Assembly (NCBI RefSeq): GCF_021800405.1
Contig: NZ_CP084550.1
Coordinates: 1,054,001-1,118,000, forward strand
Direction of reading: 5' to 3'
Length of the DNA: 64,000 bases
Origin: Arthrobacter sp. FW306-07-I
Lineage (GTDB): Bacteria; Actinomycetota; Actinomycetes; Actinomycetales; Micrococcaceae
Part shown: positions 34,742-43,351 of the stretch, one piece after another
How positions within the stretch are numbered: position 1 is the stretch's first letter
How the letters are laid out: the number at the start of each line of letters is the position of its first letter
Made by a program: the position numbers and the translations under genes
Notes under the pieces: generated by a model
What the model was told of the DNA's origin: nothing
Databases searched by the model: none
Seen by the model: the letters and a program-made list of their open reading frames with translations, nothing else

Positions 34742-35686
34742 TTGAAAGTCTACAACTCGCCGGAAAACTGGCCTTCGCCGCCAGTTGGCTGGCAGCCTCA
34801 CGAGGGCTGGCATCCCGATCCTGCATGGGGTCCCCCTCCTCCGGGACATGAATTCTGGATTGAAGTTCCCGAGATGGCTTATTCTCCAGAACCAGGCGGT
34901 AAGGCGCTTACAACCACAGCATTTGTATTGGGGGCTGTGGCAATTGTCGTGTGTTGGATCCCCATTCTGAACATCCTCGGGTTCCTCCTAGGACTTAGCG
35001 CGGTGGTCATGGCGATCGTTGTCTTGGCGACAAAACGACGTACTGAACTCTCGGTGCAAGGCATGACTATCGCCGCACTCGTTATGGGAGGAGCATCGCT
35101 AATCGGCGTTATCGCATTTCAGGCGACCTACACTTCAGCCTCGAACGAACGGCACGCCGCAAGTTCTGCATCAGCTGTTTCGCAGTCGGCCACGCCTTCG
35201 ACTAATTCGACTCAGCCAGCAACTAGCACCCCGGAACCAGTCGTGGCGGTTGACGGATCAGCTGAAAAGCCACATGCCCTCGGCGCTGCAGCCATTGTCG
35301 GAAACGAATATCAAGTTCAAGTCGTCAACGTAAAGCTTGACGCGACCCAAGAGGTAGTCGCCAACAACATGTTCAACCGGCCTCCCAAGGGCAGGTACAT
35401 CCTCGTCGGTCTAGCGGTGACCTACGCAGGGGCTAAAGAGGGAAATCCCTGGGTTGATTTGTCGCCGACGTTTGTAGGCACAGATGCGAGGCAATACGAT
35501 GCCAGCGCGTGCGGCGCGTCTCTGGAGAATGGAGCCATGAATGTACCGACCCTCGAAAAGGGCGGCCAGGCAAACTATCAGGTTTGCATGGACGTGCCCA
35601 CCGGGGCGATCGAGGGTGGCAAGATCTTCGTCCAGAAGACCTTTTCCACGAACAGCAAGTCCAGAGTCTACTGGGGACTGAGATAG
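34742..35686 (+). CDS. Membrane protein with DUF4190-like helices and DUF4352-like exported domain
   Basis: A 314-residue protein from TTG 34742 with AGGGGGGAGC directly upstream. The N-terminus has WPSPPVGWQPHEGWHPDPAWGPPPPG, a Trp/Pro head as in DUF2510-type proteins. Two helices follow (FVLGAVAIVVCWIPILNILG; TIAALVMGGASLIGVIAF), then a Ser/Thr/Pro linker. The end is a beta domain (GRYILVGLAVTYAGAKEGNP ... GGQANYQVCMDVP) with the pattern of DUF4352. It is probably tail-anchored with the domain outside. It precedes another membrane gene by 18 bases, so the two are likely one operon. Confidence 0.8.
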   Translation: MKVYNSPENWPSPPVGWQPHEGWHPDPAWGPPPPGHEFWIEVPEMAYSPEPGGKALTTTAFVLGAVAIVVCWIPILNILGFLLGLSAVVMAIVVLATKRRTELSVQGMTIAALVMGGASLIGVIAFQATYTSASNERHAASSASAVSQSATPSTNSTQPATSTPEPVVAVDGSAEKPHALGAAAIVGNEYQVQVVNVKLDATQEVVANNMFNRPPKGRYILVGLAVTYAGAKEGNPWVDLSPTFVGTDARQYDASACGASLENGAMNVPTLEKGGQANYQVCMDVPTGAIEGGKIFVQKTFSTNSKSRVYWGLR

Positions 35687-35704
35687 CACCGTGATGGGGG
35701 ACCA

Positions 35705-36283
35705 ATGACCGAGAACATACCGCCAGTTCCGCCAGCTCCAAGGCCAGGCCCGAGCTACCCTTCGCATGCGCCCTACGGCCCCACTCGTGGCAACGAGCCG
35801 GCATACGGGACGCCGCAGCCTTTCAACCAGTCGCCGCCGGTTCTTCATGACAACCAGTCCCAATATTCGCATCCACAGTACGGCCAAGCGCCACTTCAGT
35901 ATGCGTCGCAGTGGTACCAGGCGGCACCGGAGAGCAAGTCCTCGGGCTTACGGGTCGCCGCCGGCATAGTCGGCATCGTGCTCGGCGCCTTCCTGCTGTT
36001 CGCGTCCATCGCGGGGTTCGGCTCCAACGCGATTGCTGGCTTCCTCCTGCTGGTGGCCGCGCTGGGCAACGTCACGACCGGAATCGTGCTGTTGGCCAGT
36101 CAGCGCAGCCGGACGCGTGGTGTGCCGATCACGACTATTACCTTCGCGGGATTCGCCCTGCTGGTGTCTCTTCTGGCGGTGCCCTTTCTCGGCGGGGCTG
36201 TGCTCTTCTTCGGCGTGCTCCTGGCGGCTCCGGTCGTAATTCTCCTGAGCCTTGGACTTGCACGGGAGAAGAACGGCGCATAA
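35705..36283 (+). CDS. Membrane protein with proline/glutamine-rich head (192 aa)
   Basis: The first 75 residues are disordered (Pro, Tyr, Gln, Ser). Four helices follow: VAAGIVGIVLGAFLLFASIA, AIAGFLLLVAALGNVTTGIV, TTITFAGFALLVSLLAVPFL and AVLFFGVLLAAPVVILLSLG. ATG 35705 lies 18 bases after the DUF4352-like gene, consistent with one transcript. No family is recognised; such heads often mediate assembly at the membrane. Confidence 0.75.
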   Translation: MTENIPPVPPAPRPGPSYPSHAPYGPTRGNEPAYGTPQPFNQSPPVLHDNQSQYSHPQYGQAPLQYASQWYQAAPESKSSGLRVAAGIVGIVLGAFLLFASIAGFGSNAIAGFLLLVAALGNVTTGIVLLASQRSRTRGVPITTITFAGFALLVSLLAVPFLGGAVLFFGVLLAAPVVILLSLGLAREKNGA

Positions 36284-36357
36284 TCCGCGTGCGTAGGAAG
36301 ACCCCAGCCGCATGGTCCGGGCCTTCGCCGTTTCGCCATGGCCGAGCAATGGCAGGT

Positions 36358-37914
36358 TCACTGTTCGGTCAGCCCATTCCTGATCGCGAACAACGTGGCA
36401 CCCACCCGGTTGGTGGCACCGATCTTGGTGTAAATGTGCTCCACATGGTTGCGGACGGTCTTCCGGGAAAGGAAGAGGGTGCCGGCGATCTGGGCCGGAG
36501 TCAGGCCGCGGCAGAGCATGCCGAGGATCTCCACTTCCCGCGGCGTGAGCCCACCCGCCGCGGCATGCGCACGGCGGGGCTGCTGGCCGGCCGCGACGAG
36601 TACGGCCTCCACGGCTCCGGCGGCCAGCCTCCCGGCCGAAACCTCCTGCCGCAGCCTTGCCGCTGCATCGGCCGGAGTGAGCGCTGGCCGGTGCGGGCGT
36701 GGCTCCACGGAGGCATGGTAGGAGTCCGCAGCCGCCAGGATCCGCTGCTTGATCCCCAGCTCGGCTCCGCCAATCCCGCGCGGATAACCGGACCCGTCGA
36801 GCCGCTCATGGTGTGAGCCGGTCATGGCCGCCTCGCCCTTCAGGCCGGGGACGCGGCTGAGGATCCGTTCGCCCAGGTACGGATGCATGCGGATGCGTTC
36901 GTGCTCCAGCGCGGAGAGGGGCTCCTTCTTGTCCCACACCTGGTTGGATACCCCTAAGCGGCCCAGGTCGTGCACCCATCCTGCACGGCGGAGCTCCACG
37001 ACGTCGTCCGGGGGCAGCCCGTGTTCCTCGCCGGCGGCGGCCGCCAGCGCCGCCACCGCGCGGGAGTGTCCGGCCGTGTAGGGGGATTTGAGGTCTGCGA
37101 AGTCGCCGATGGCGCGCAGCACCGTGTCCAGCTGGCTGCCGGACAGGGGAGCGTCAGTGGGAGCCAGGTCAAGGGCGGCCTGCCAGCAGTCGACGTCGAG
37201 GAGCCCGTCGGTGAGGGCCTCGGCGTGGTCGATGAACAGATCGGCCAGTGCGGGATCGAACTGGCTGCCTCGGCGTGCCCGCACCATCGCCACCGCGCCG
37301 GCCACGCCTTCAGTCCGCAGGAAGACCTCGGCGGTGTCGGCCAGGTGCATGATCCGCATTTCCAGCGGGATCTCCTGCCCCGAGACTCCCTCCGGCAGGC
37401 CCTTGCCGTCCCACCGCTCAAAGGTGTGGGTGAGCAGTCCTGCCACGCCGTCGTCGAGCCCTACACTGCTGGCCAGCACACCGGCGGAGACGCAGTGCGA
37501 GGCAATCATGGTGCGTACCGCTCCGCTGCCTGTCGCGGCGAAACGCGTCCAGCGGGCGACGCGGGCCAGCGGCGGGAGGCCGGCGCCGGCGTGGCTGAAC
37601 ATGCCGGCGTACATTGGCAGGCCGTGCTGGTCGCGGCGGTAGTAGTCGGCGCGGAAGCCGATATCGTCCGTGAACAGCGCGGCGAGTTCAAAGGAATCCG
37701 CGTGGCAGCCGATCCAGGCCAGCTGGTTGGCGTAGTAGATCCTGCCCTGGCCCGCCTCGTCCACGCCCGCAGCGCCGGCGATCCGCAGCGCCAGCAGGGA
37801 CGCACGCAGCATGTGCTCCATCGGCTGCCCCAGCCCCAGGTCGATGGCGAGCGACAGCGCGGCCAGGACTTCGCTGCGCCGGGGCGCAGCCGGTGACTGC
37901 ATCACACCTGCCAT
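36358..37914 (-). CDS. HD-GYP-like phosphohydrolase fused to LuxR-type DNA-binding domain
   Basis: A 518-residue protein. Around residues 285-400 is an HD domain (AGWVHDLGRLGVSNQVWDK; GSHHERLDGSGYPRGIGG), with the HE(R)LDGxGYP signature of HD-GYP-type proteins. Residues 450-515 are a LuxR helix-turn-helix (LTPREVEILGMLCRGLTPAQIA; LSRKTVRNHVEHIYTKIGATNR). An earlier half contains a second degenerate HD-like segment (HTFERWDGKGLPEGVSG). A signal-hydrolysing or -sensing HD module thus controls its own DNA-binding domain. ATG 37914 or 37902 could be used. A 251-residue gene 48 bp upstream, same strand, probably shares the transcript. Confidence 0.85.
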   Translation of the reverse strand: MAGVMQSPAAPRRSEVLAALSLAIDLGLGQPMEHMLRASLLALRIAGAAGVDEAGQGRIYYANQLAWIGCHADSFELAALFTDDIGFRADYYRRDQHGLPMYAGMFSHAGAGLPPLARVARWTRFAATGSGAVRTMIASHCVSAGVLASSVGLDDGVAGLLTHTFERWDGKGLPEGVSGQEIPLEMRIMHLADTAEVFLRTEGVAGAVAMVRARRGSQFDPALADLFIDHAEALTDGLLDVDCWQAALDLAPTDAPLSGSQLDTVLRAIGDFADLKSPYTAGHSRAVAALAAAAGEEHGLPPDDVVELRRAGWVHDLGRLGVSNQVWDKKEPLSALEHERIRMHPYLGERILSRVPGLKGEAAMTGSHHERLDGSGYPRGIGGAELGIKQRILAAADSYHASVEPRPHRPALTPADAAARLRQEVSAGRLAAGAVEAVLVAAGQQPRRAHAAAGGLTPREVEILGMLCRGLTPAQIAGTLFLSRKTVRNHVEHIYTKIGATNRVGATLFAIRNGLTEQ

Positions 37915-37962
37915 TCTAGGAAGCCGCCAGCCTGGGCAGTAGGGACCGCGCGCCGTCGGGCG

Positions 37963-38718
37963 TTATGCCGCCTGGCTTCTCCCGGTCCGTCCCTGGACAG
38001 CGCCTGGTCCGGCGGGATGGGCGGTGGAGGGGAACCTGACGCCCACCTGCGCTCCGAACAGTCCATGCTGCGGAAGCCAGAAGTCCGCCAGATGGTCCTG
38101 GACCGGCAGTGGGCCGGGCCGTCCCGCGTCCTCACCCTGAATAGTGGCCTCGGAATCCGTCACGAGCCACAGCTGCCGCGGCTGGGCCTGGAACGTCTGG
38201 CCGTTAGGCACCACACCCGAGACTTTCATCCTGCCCGCACCGAGCAGTGGACCGGCGAATGCCCCCATGGCCCGGAGCACCAGCTCGTTCCGCCACAGGC
38301 TTTCCGGCATCCGCACGGCCATGGCGGTCAGCATCGTGGTGGCCGCGGAGGTGCCCAGCTGCAGGTGCCAGTCGAGGACTCCCGGCGCCGTAATCAGCGC
38401 GGTGAAGGGCCCGCTCCACTGGATGTCGACGTCGGTCTCCACCGTATGGTGGACGGTCGCCCCGAAGTAGCGGGCGCAGCTGAACTCCGGTGCGGTGTTG
38501 GCGTAGATGGTCCACTCGCCGCCGGGTGTGCGGTGCCAGACGGAGCGGTAGCCGGGGCCAACGGAGCTCACCGGGAAATCCCGGAACGCCAGGTAGTGGC
38601 CGCTGGTGAAAGGCAGCCCCAGGACGGCGTAGCCGGCGAAGTGCTCCGCTGGGTCCTCGGGAAGGTCGGCAACGTTCGGTGTTGCCTCTGCTGATGACTG
38701 CGGCTGGTAGATGGTCAT
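37963..38718 (-). CDS. Hypothetical protein (251 aa), paired with HD-LuxR gene
   Basis: A soluble protein of unknown family: FAGYAVLGLPFTSGHYLAFRD, PGYRSVWHRTPGGEWTIYAN, EFSCARYFGATVHHTVETD, and a C-terminal half with LWRNELVLRAMGAFAGPLLG. Aromatic residues are frequent, suggesting a beta-rich lipocalin-like fold, but that is a guess. ATG 38718 follows AAGGAGG. It lies upstream of the HD-LuxR regulator in the same direction, with which it probably forms an operon. Confidence 0.75.
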   Translation of the reverse strand: MTIYQPQSSAEATPNVADLPEDPAEHFAGYAVLGLPFTSGHYLAFRDFPVSSVGPGYRSVWHRTPGGEWTIYANTAPEFSCARYFGATVHHTVETDVDIQWSGPFTALITAPGVLDWHLQLGTSAATTMLTAMAVRMPESLWRNELVLRAMGAFAGPLLGAGRMKVSGVVPNGQTFQAQPRQLWLVTDSEATIQGEDAGRPGPLPVQDHLADFWLPQHGLFGAQVGVRFPSTAHPAGPGAVQGRTGRSQAA

Positions 38719-38802
38719 GGCCGCCTCCTTTTCTCTATGAGGCGAGACTAGGAGCGGGCCGCAGCAGGGGCATGGGGCAGTTGCCCCATTTAGCATCGGC
38801 TT

Positions 38803-39552
38803 TTACGCGGCGTCGATGGCGTCGAGCCACTCCTGGAACGTCTGGCGCCCGACGGCGGAACCCGGCGCCGGGATCAGCCCGCCGTTGCGCATTGCCTTGC
38901 CCATGGGGCCCGGCACCCGGAGCGGAACGATCAGGTTTTTCTGCTGCGTCTTGGCCAGGTAGGCCGCCACCAGGCCTTTCAGGTGTTCGGTCCGCGGGCC
39001 GCCGAGGTCCGGTAGCCGTCCCTTCGGCCCGGACTCGGCCGCATCCACCAGGGCCGCGGCCACCTCCTTTGCCGCCACCGGCTGGGTGACCATCGTGGGC
39101 ACGAAGACCAGCGGGCCCACTGAGGCGGCCTTGATGGACATCGGCACGAACTCGTGGAACTGGGTGGACCGGAGGAGGGTCCAGGGAATGCCGCCGTGCC
39201 TCACTTCGTCCTCCTGCACCAGCTTACCGGCGTACAGTCCCGAATTGGCTTTATCGATGCCCACAATGGACAGCACCACATGCTGCTTCACGCCGGCCTT
39301 CTTCCCGGCCGCCAGCAGGTTCTGGGTGGCGTTGGTGAAGTAATCCACGGCCTTCTTGGTGGACATGGTTTGGATGCCGGAGACGTCGATGACTGTTTCG
39401 ACATTCTGGAGCGCCTGGTCGAGGCCGCGTCCGTTGACCAGGTCCACCCCCTCCGCGCGGCTCAGGCTCATCACGTGGTGCCCCCGCTCCTTGGCGATGG
39501 CCACAACGTGGCGGCCCACGGTACCGGTTCCCCCTGCAACGGCAATCCTCAT
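38803..39552 (-). CDS. NAD(P)-binding SDR/NmrA-like protein
   Basis: A 249-residue atypical short-chain dehydrogenase. MRIAVAGGTGTVGRHVVAIA is the NAD(P)-binding GGTGxxG at the start, and IDVSGIQTMST and HVVLSIVGID follow the NmrA-like pattern. The TxxxY catalytic set is not obvious. Such proteins act as reductases or redox sensors. ATG 39552 is used because the Rossmann motif begins there. The last residues (FQEWLDAIDAA) are typical of the group. Confidence 0.9.
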   Translation of the reverse strand: MRIAVAGGTGTVGRHVVAIAKERGHHVMSLSRAEGVDLVNGRGLDQALQNVETVIDVSGIQTMSTKKAVDYFTNATQNLLAAGKKAGVKQHVVLSIVGIDKANSGLYAGKLVQEDEVRHGGIPWTLLRSTQFHEFVPMSIKAASVGPLVFVPTMVTQPVAAKEVAAALVDAAESGPKGRLPDLGGPRTEHLKGLVAAYLAKTQQKNLIVPLRVPGPMGKAMRNGGLIPAPGSAVGRQTFQEWLDAIDAA

Positions 39553-39624
39553 GGAGGAAATCCTATGCCGGTTCCCATAGCAAAACTGCAAATGTATGCG
39601 TTGGCGTAAAATGAGGGCGAATGC

Positions 39625-39660
39625 AAGAAGCCCCTGCTCGTACGCTGGCAGGGGCTTCTT
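39625..39660. terminator. Hairpin terminator between divergent ends
   Basis: A 13-bp stem AAGAAGCCCCTGC (39625-39637) pairs with 39648-39660 around a 10-base loop. On the minus strand it lies about 20 bases after the 59-residue gene at 39681 and likely terminates it. Confidence 0.8.
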
Positions 39661-39680
39661 AATCAGTGAGAGTGGCTTGG

Positions 39681-39860
39681 CTACGCACCGGGCCGTAGCT
39701 TCTTCAAGATGCCTTTGCGCCGCAGCCGGCTGGGCGCTGTGACCTTGCGGCGATTCTCCGCCGCTTGCTGTGCCTCGAAGAGTCTTGCGAGCTCCTTGAT
39801 GTCGGAATCAACGCGCTTGGCCAGGGGCTTATTGATGAGGTTTACCGATGTAACCGTCAT
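39681..39860 (-). CDS. Small basic protein (59 aa)
   Basis: The minus strand from ATG 39860 to TAG 39681 encodes MTVTSVNLINKPLAKRVDSD, then IKELARLFEAQQAAENRRKV and a basic tail SRLRRKGILKKLRPGA. A perfect AGGAGGAG lies ten bases upstream and a 13-bp terminator follows, so the unit looks like a complete small gene. The product is helical and strongly basic, possibly nucleic-acid binding. No family is recognised. Confidence 0.7.
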   Translation of the reverse strand: MTVTSVNLINKPLAKRVDSDIKELARLFEAQQAAENRRKVTAPSRLRRKGILKKLRPGA

Positions 39861-39924
39861 ATCTGCTCCTCCTTCTAGGTTGATGCAAAGCTACATGAAG
39901 CATAGGACATTCTGAGGGGCACGT

Positions 39925-40893
39925 TCACTGACCCGCCGCGGAAGAACCAACCGAATCGAGTTTTGACTCTGTGCCAGTTGCTTCAAAAGGACCTGCCTGA
40001 CGGGCCCGCAGCTTCACAAGGCTGTCTCCGAGTTCCTTGAGTTGGTTGGTTTCGAGGGCTAGAGAAAGCGTTGTAGCCATGATTCTCGCTGCCACTAGCA
40101 CCGCCATACGGTCTGTTTCTGTTAGGTCTTCGCTGTTCGGGGCGTTCAGTGACAGCATCCCGAATTGAACGCCGTGTGCTTTTACCGGGACTGAGATAAA
40201 GGACTTGTATTTTTTCTGATCCCAGTCTGCCCAGTCCTTCCTGTCCTCGTCGGTCGAGCGGACTATGGGGGCGTTGACGTCTTCACCGTCCATAATTCCC
40301 CAAACGGAGTGACTTCGGTCTTTACTCTCTTCCCAGATTGTCGTTGATTCTTCCACCCGGCCGTGGCTAACCGGTTCGCCCAAGATGCGCCCCTCCTCGG
40401 TGATGATCAAGGTGTAGTACGTCGCCCGAGTCTGTGCCGCGTTGGAGAGACCATGCGTGGCCGTGACGAGAACTGTTCGAAGATCCCTCAGCTGAGTCTT
40501 CCTTTTCCCAGGAGTTTCGTGGGCAATATCGGCGCCCCTGTTTGCAATCAATAGGAGACTCGAAATCGAATGCTGGTAGGTCTGCTGTGCCTTCCGGGCC
40601 TCTTCGGCAAGGGCGGCCGTAGATTCCTTCTTAGCCTGCCAGTCGGCTACTTTGTCGGCCGCGGCCAACACAGGAATGAGTATCAAGCTGACCACTCTAA
40701 CGACGATAGTTCCCTGCAACGGCTGGCCGTTGGCGTCCACTATCGTCGGATAATACGGAAGGAAGGTGAGGGCGCTTACGAGCGAGGCGAGAAGCGTCCC
40801 CAAAATAAAGACATGATGCTCGCGTAGTTCTAGCAGCAGTCCAAAAAACTTCTCCCTAACGGGATGCTCTCCAGGGGTTGATGTTTCACTCAC
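39925..40893 (-). CDS. Two-helix membrane protein with GAF-like domain (322 aa)
   Basis: The N-terminus has two helices (HHVFILGTLLASLVSALTFL and IVVRVVSLILIPVLAAADKV), then a coiled-coil-like linker (STAALAEEARKAQQTYQHSI). The C-terminal half is GAF-like: VPVKAHGVQFGMLSLNAPNS and LTETDRMAVLVAARIMATTL. GAF modules bind small ligands such as cyclic nucleotides. The layout, a membrane pair plus sensor domain, and the lower GC suggest an acquired stress or defence protein, but no specific system is proved. ATG 40893 is used. Confidence 0.75.
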   Translation of the reverse strand: MSETSTPGEHPVREKFFGLLLELREHHVFILGTLLASLVSALTFLPYYPTIVDANGQPLQGTIVVRVVSLILIPVLAAADKVADWQAKKESTAALAEEARKAQQTYQHSISSLLLIANRGADIAHETPGKRKTQLRDLRTVLVTATHGLSNAAQTRATYYTLIITEEGRILGEPVSHGRVEESTTIWEESKDRSHSVWGIMDGEDVNAPIVRSTDEDRKDWADWDQKKYKSFISVPVKAHGVQFGMLSLNAPNSEDLTETDRMAVLVAARIMATTLSLALETNQLKELGDSLVKLRARQAGPFEATGTESKLDSVGSSAAGQ

Positions 40894-41722
40894 TCACGAA
40901 GTATGTCAGAACCTTTTTGTTCCGCCGTATTCCGGAGGCGCTTGAAGACTTTTGTGGTAGGCGAGGAGCGGGGTTTGGTCCCCGCGCGGCGGCTTCGGTT
41001 GCGGATGGCGCGCCAATTAATTTCGGTGCATGCAGAACATGTATTTGGGGGAGCGCGAGATCGTAGCGCGTAGGGCGCGACCTTCTTTTTTTGGAGCGAG
41101 CGACCTACATCCCTCTAAGGTCGATAGACCGTCTGTGGACGGACAAAGGTTTTCAGAGAGGTCCGGAGGATCCGTTTACTCTTGAAACGAGCGACCGGCG
41201 CAGGCGCTTGGGGCAGTACGCGATGCCTTCGACTAAACAGATCACGGGCAGGTTCGGCGTGCGTTGCGCGTCTTCGGGAGGCGGCGGAGGGACTCGCAGA
41301 GGACAATCTCGGTGATGCAGAAATGGAGCTCCTTCAGCGTTCGGACGGTTCGGACACCGGGGCAAGGGCCTGCCGATTGGACGCGGCCGGTCTGGCGGAT
41401 CGAGTCCTCGACGATGCGGAGGTTGTCGATCGTCTCCGCCGTTGGGAGGAGAGCGGCCTCCGGGATGCTTAGGTCTTATTGTTCGACGGCGGAGCCGTAA
41501 AGGACTGCGCCGGGCTCTCCCAGGTGTGGCCGACGGCGGGGCGTTCTGTTCAGCATGCGTGAGGGCCTTTCATGAGCGTAGGGGAAGTAGGGGCGTTGTG
41601 GTGCCGAAAACACGGAGACATGCACACCGGGAGACGTTATGCCGATTCGGGACAGCTTTGGGGGGAGGGAGGTGTACCTCGGCGGGATATTCTTGAGCCA
41701 TTGAATTAATTAAGGGGACGTG
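40894..41722. other. 829-bp gap of accessory DNA, no supported gene
   Basis: This lies between the GAF protein and the next membrane gene. Both strands have open frames of 60-95 codons without ribosome sites; a minus-strand reading near 41260-41460 (ETIDNLRIVEDSIRQTGRV) looks somewhat protein-like. Oddly GC-skewed, it probably consists of remnants. Confidence 0.45.
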
Positions 41723-42445
41723 GTGACAGACCTAATAACCGTGATCGGTCTTATCGCGTCTATTGCATCGCTGGTGCTGGCGGTCGTAGCAATTTGGCTC
41801 GCGGTAGTTTTCTATCGGCTATCTAGAGACGAGTCGGAGTCGTCCGCTCAGAATGCGCAAGAAATATCCACCAGCATTAGCAGGCTGGAAAAAGTCTTTG
41901 ACGGGTTGTACAGCGATACCTTCACCATCATGAAGGACACGGTAACTGACATGCGGCAGCACATCTGGCGCAAAGGCGACTCGACGGAGATTTCGGCCGA
42001 GGCCGCAAGCCCTCAAGACGACGATAACGGTCAGTCTGAACCGGTCCTCCAAAAGCTGGAAGAATTCAGCGCTCAACTTGGCATCGCTGACGACAAGATC
42101 GAAGCGTTGCGGAAATTGCTCACTCCAGTTGTCGAAGAGTCAACAGAGAAACACCTGGTTGATTCCCATGAGGACACCAAGCAGCGTGTCCTCCAATTGC
42201 TGTTAAGTAGGGGGCCGCACCGTCCGGTACAGCTTATGCAGCTGGTCAATTGGATACGCCCGGATGATGAGTCTCCGGACGACATAGTCCGCTCCGTCAG
42301 GCACCGAGAAGTATCTAATGCTGTTTTCAGCCTTCGTGAAGAGGGCAAAGTGACCTGGGATGGAGATTCTCATGTGCTGTCATCCAATTCTCGGGTACGC
42401 GTGTTGCGCCGCGACGGGAAGCCGCAAGTGAGCAGCGAAGGGTGA
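41723..42445 (+). CDS. Membrane-anchored coiled-coil protein with winged-helix-like tail (240 aa)
   Basis: A first helix (ITVIGLIASIASLVLAVVAIWLAVVFY), then a coiled-coil-prone stretch (QEISTSISRLEKVFDGLY) and acidic low-complexity. The C-terminal part reads DTKQRVLQLLLSRGPHRPVQ and EVSNAVFSLREEGKVTWDGD, like a winged helix (short helices plus EEGKV wing). GTG 41723 is preferred to 41720, since AAGGGG is then five bases away. Base composition is lower in GC than the surrounding core. The family is not recognised; it might be a membrane-bound regulator. Confidence 0.65.
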   Translation: MTDLITVIGLIASIASLVLAVVAIWLAVVFYRLSRDESESSAQNAQEISTSISRLEKVFDGLYSDTFTIMKDTVTDMRQHIWRKGDSTEISAEAASPQDDDNGQSEPVLQKLEEFSAQLGIADDKIEALRKLLTPVVEESTEKHLVDSHEDTKQRVLQLLLSRGPHRPVQLMQLVNWIRPDDESPDDIVRSVRHREVSNAVFSLREEGKVTWDGDSHVLSSNSRVRVLRRDGKPQVSSEG

Positions 42446-42699
42446 ACGTCAGCGGCTTGACTTTCAGCGCTGCACCTTGGGGGAGGGATGCCGGCCAGTT
42501 GGTCAGTGAGGCGCGCAGTGAGACCGCTTCAGAGCGGTCGAGGGGCGGCACCGTCGTTCCGCCGTCGCCTGGCGCACTGCGGAAGGCGTCGACCCTGCAC
42601 TCGGCAAAAACTGGACCCCTCGCCGAGTCTGGGATTTCTTGCTCAATTCACATATACGGGAAGTATCAAGCGCCTCAAGACGCTCGAATATGACGTGGT

Positions 42700-42915
42700 G
42701 ATGCCGTCTATCGACGGCGCCCTCGCCCAGGAAGTCGCCGCAATCCTCAACGATTCCTCCCGGCGTACGTCGCCAGGGCCGAGAGCCGAAGCACCTGCTT
42801 TCCAGCCTGAGTAACTGCGGTGTCTGCGGTGCCCCGATCTTCTACATCCGGACGTACCTCTGCCGCGTCTCGGCTGGACATACCTATTTCAATAAGGACC
42901 AGTTGGAGGCCCGCT
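42700..42915 (+). pseudogene. Serine recombinase relic, zinc-ribbon part
   Basis: In the plus strand, one frame from about 42790 to 42915 reads KHLLSSLSNCGVCGAPIFYI and then LCRVSAGHTYFNKDQLEAR, the zinc-ribbon and adjoining helix typical of large serine recombinases (LLSGLxxCGxCG). Upstream, in another frame, DGALAQEVAAILNDSSRR could be the preceding helix. Frames are broken, and no complete gene exists. Confidence 0.7.
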
Positions 42916-42919
42916 CCGC

Positions 42920-43300
42920 GACGAGATCGTCAAGACTTTAGTCTCCGTCGTTCGCCGTCCGCCGTCGTTTGGTCGATCTCGCCGTCGACGGTACGGATCT
43001 TGGCCAGTGACGAATGTTGCGACTAGATCGCGAGCGGTGTGGAGGAGTCCAGGTCGACAGCGACGACGAGGTCGGCGGCGCCGCGAGTAAGGTCGGAAAG
43101 CATTGCCGCCAACGCGGTGCCGTCACCGCGGTGCTTGGCGGCACTGGTCTCGTTGTCGACGTACTCTCGCGCCACGGTCCAGCCCTTGGCAGAAACGAGT
43201 GAACGGGACGGGGAAATTTGGCGCTTCACGCCTTCCGGCACAGTCTTCACACTGCCGGACGTAGATAGCAGCGGTTGTGTAAACGAGACAGATACATACA
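42920..43300 (-). pseudogene. Serine recombinase relic, N-terminal resolvase domain
   Basis: The minus strand carries RSLVSAKGWTVAREYVDNET, SAAKHRGDGTALAAMLSDLT and LVVAVDLD, and, in a second frame nearer 42950-43000, TVDGEIDQTTADGERR. These match the catalytic-domain body of serine site-specific recombinases, but the N-terminal catalytic Ser is not recognisable and a stop and frame change split the rest. It is convergent with the zinc-ribbon relic. Confidence 0.7.
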
Positions 43301-43351
43301 TTACTTTTCTGCCATAAGAAACGGTTGCGGGCCCTCCGTTCCCAATGGATA

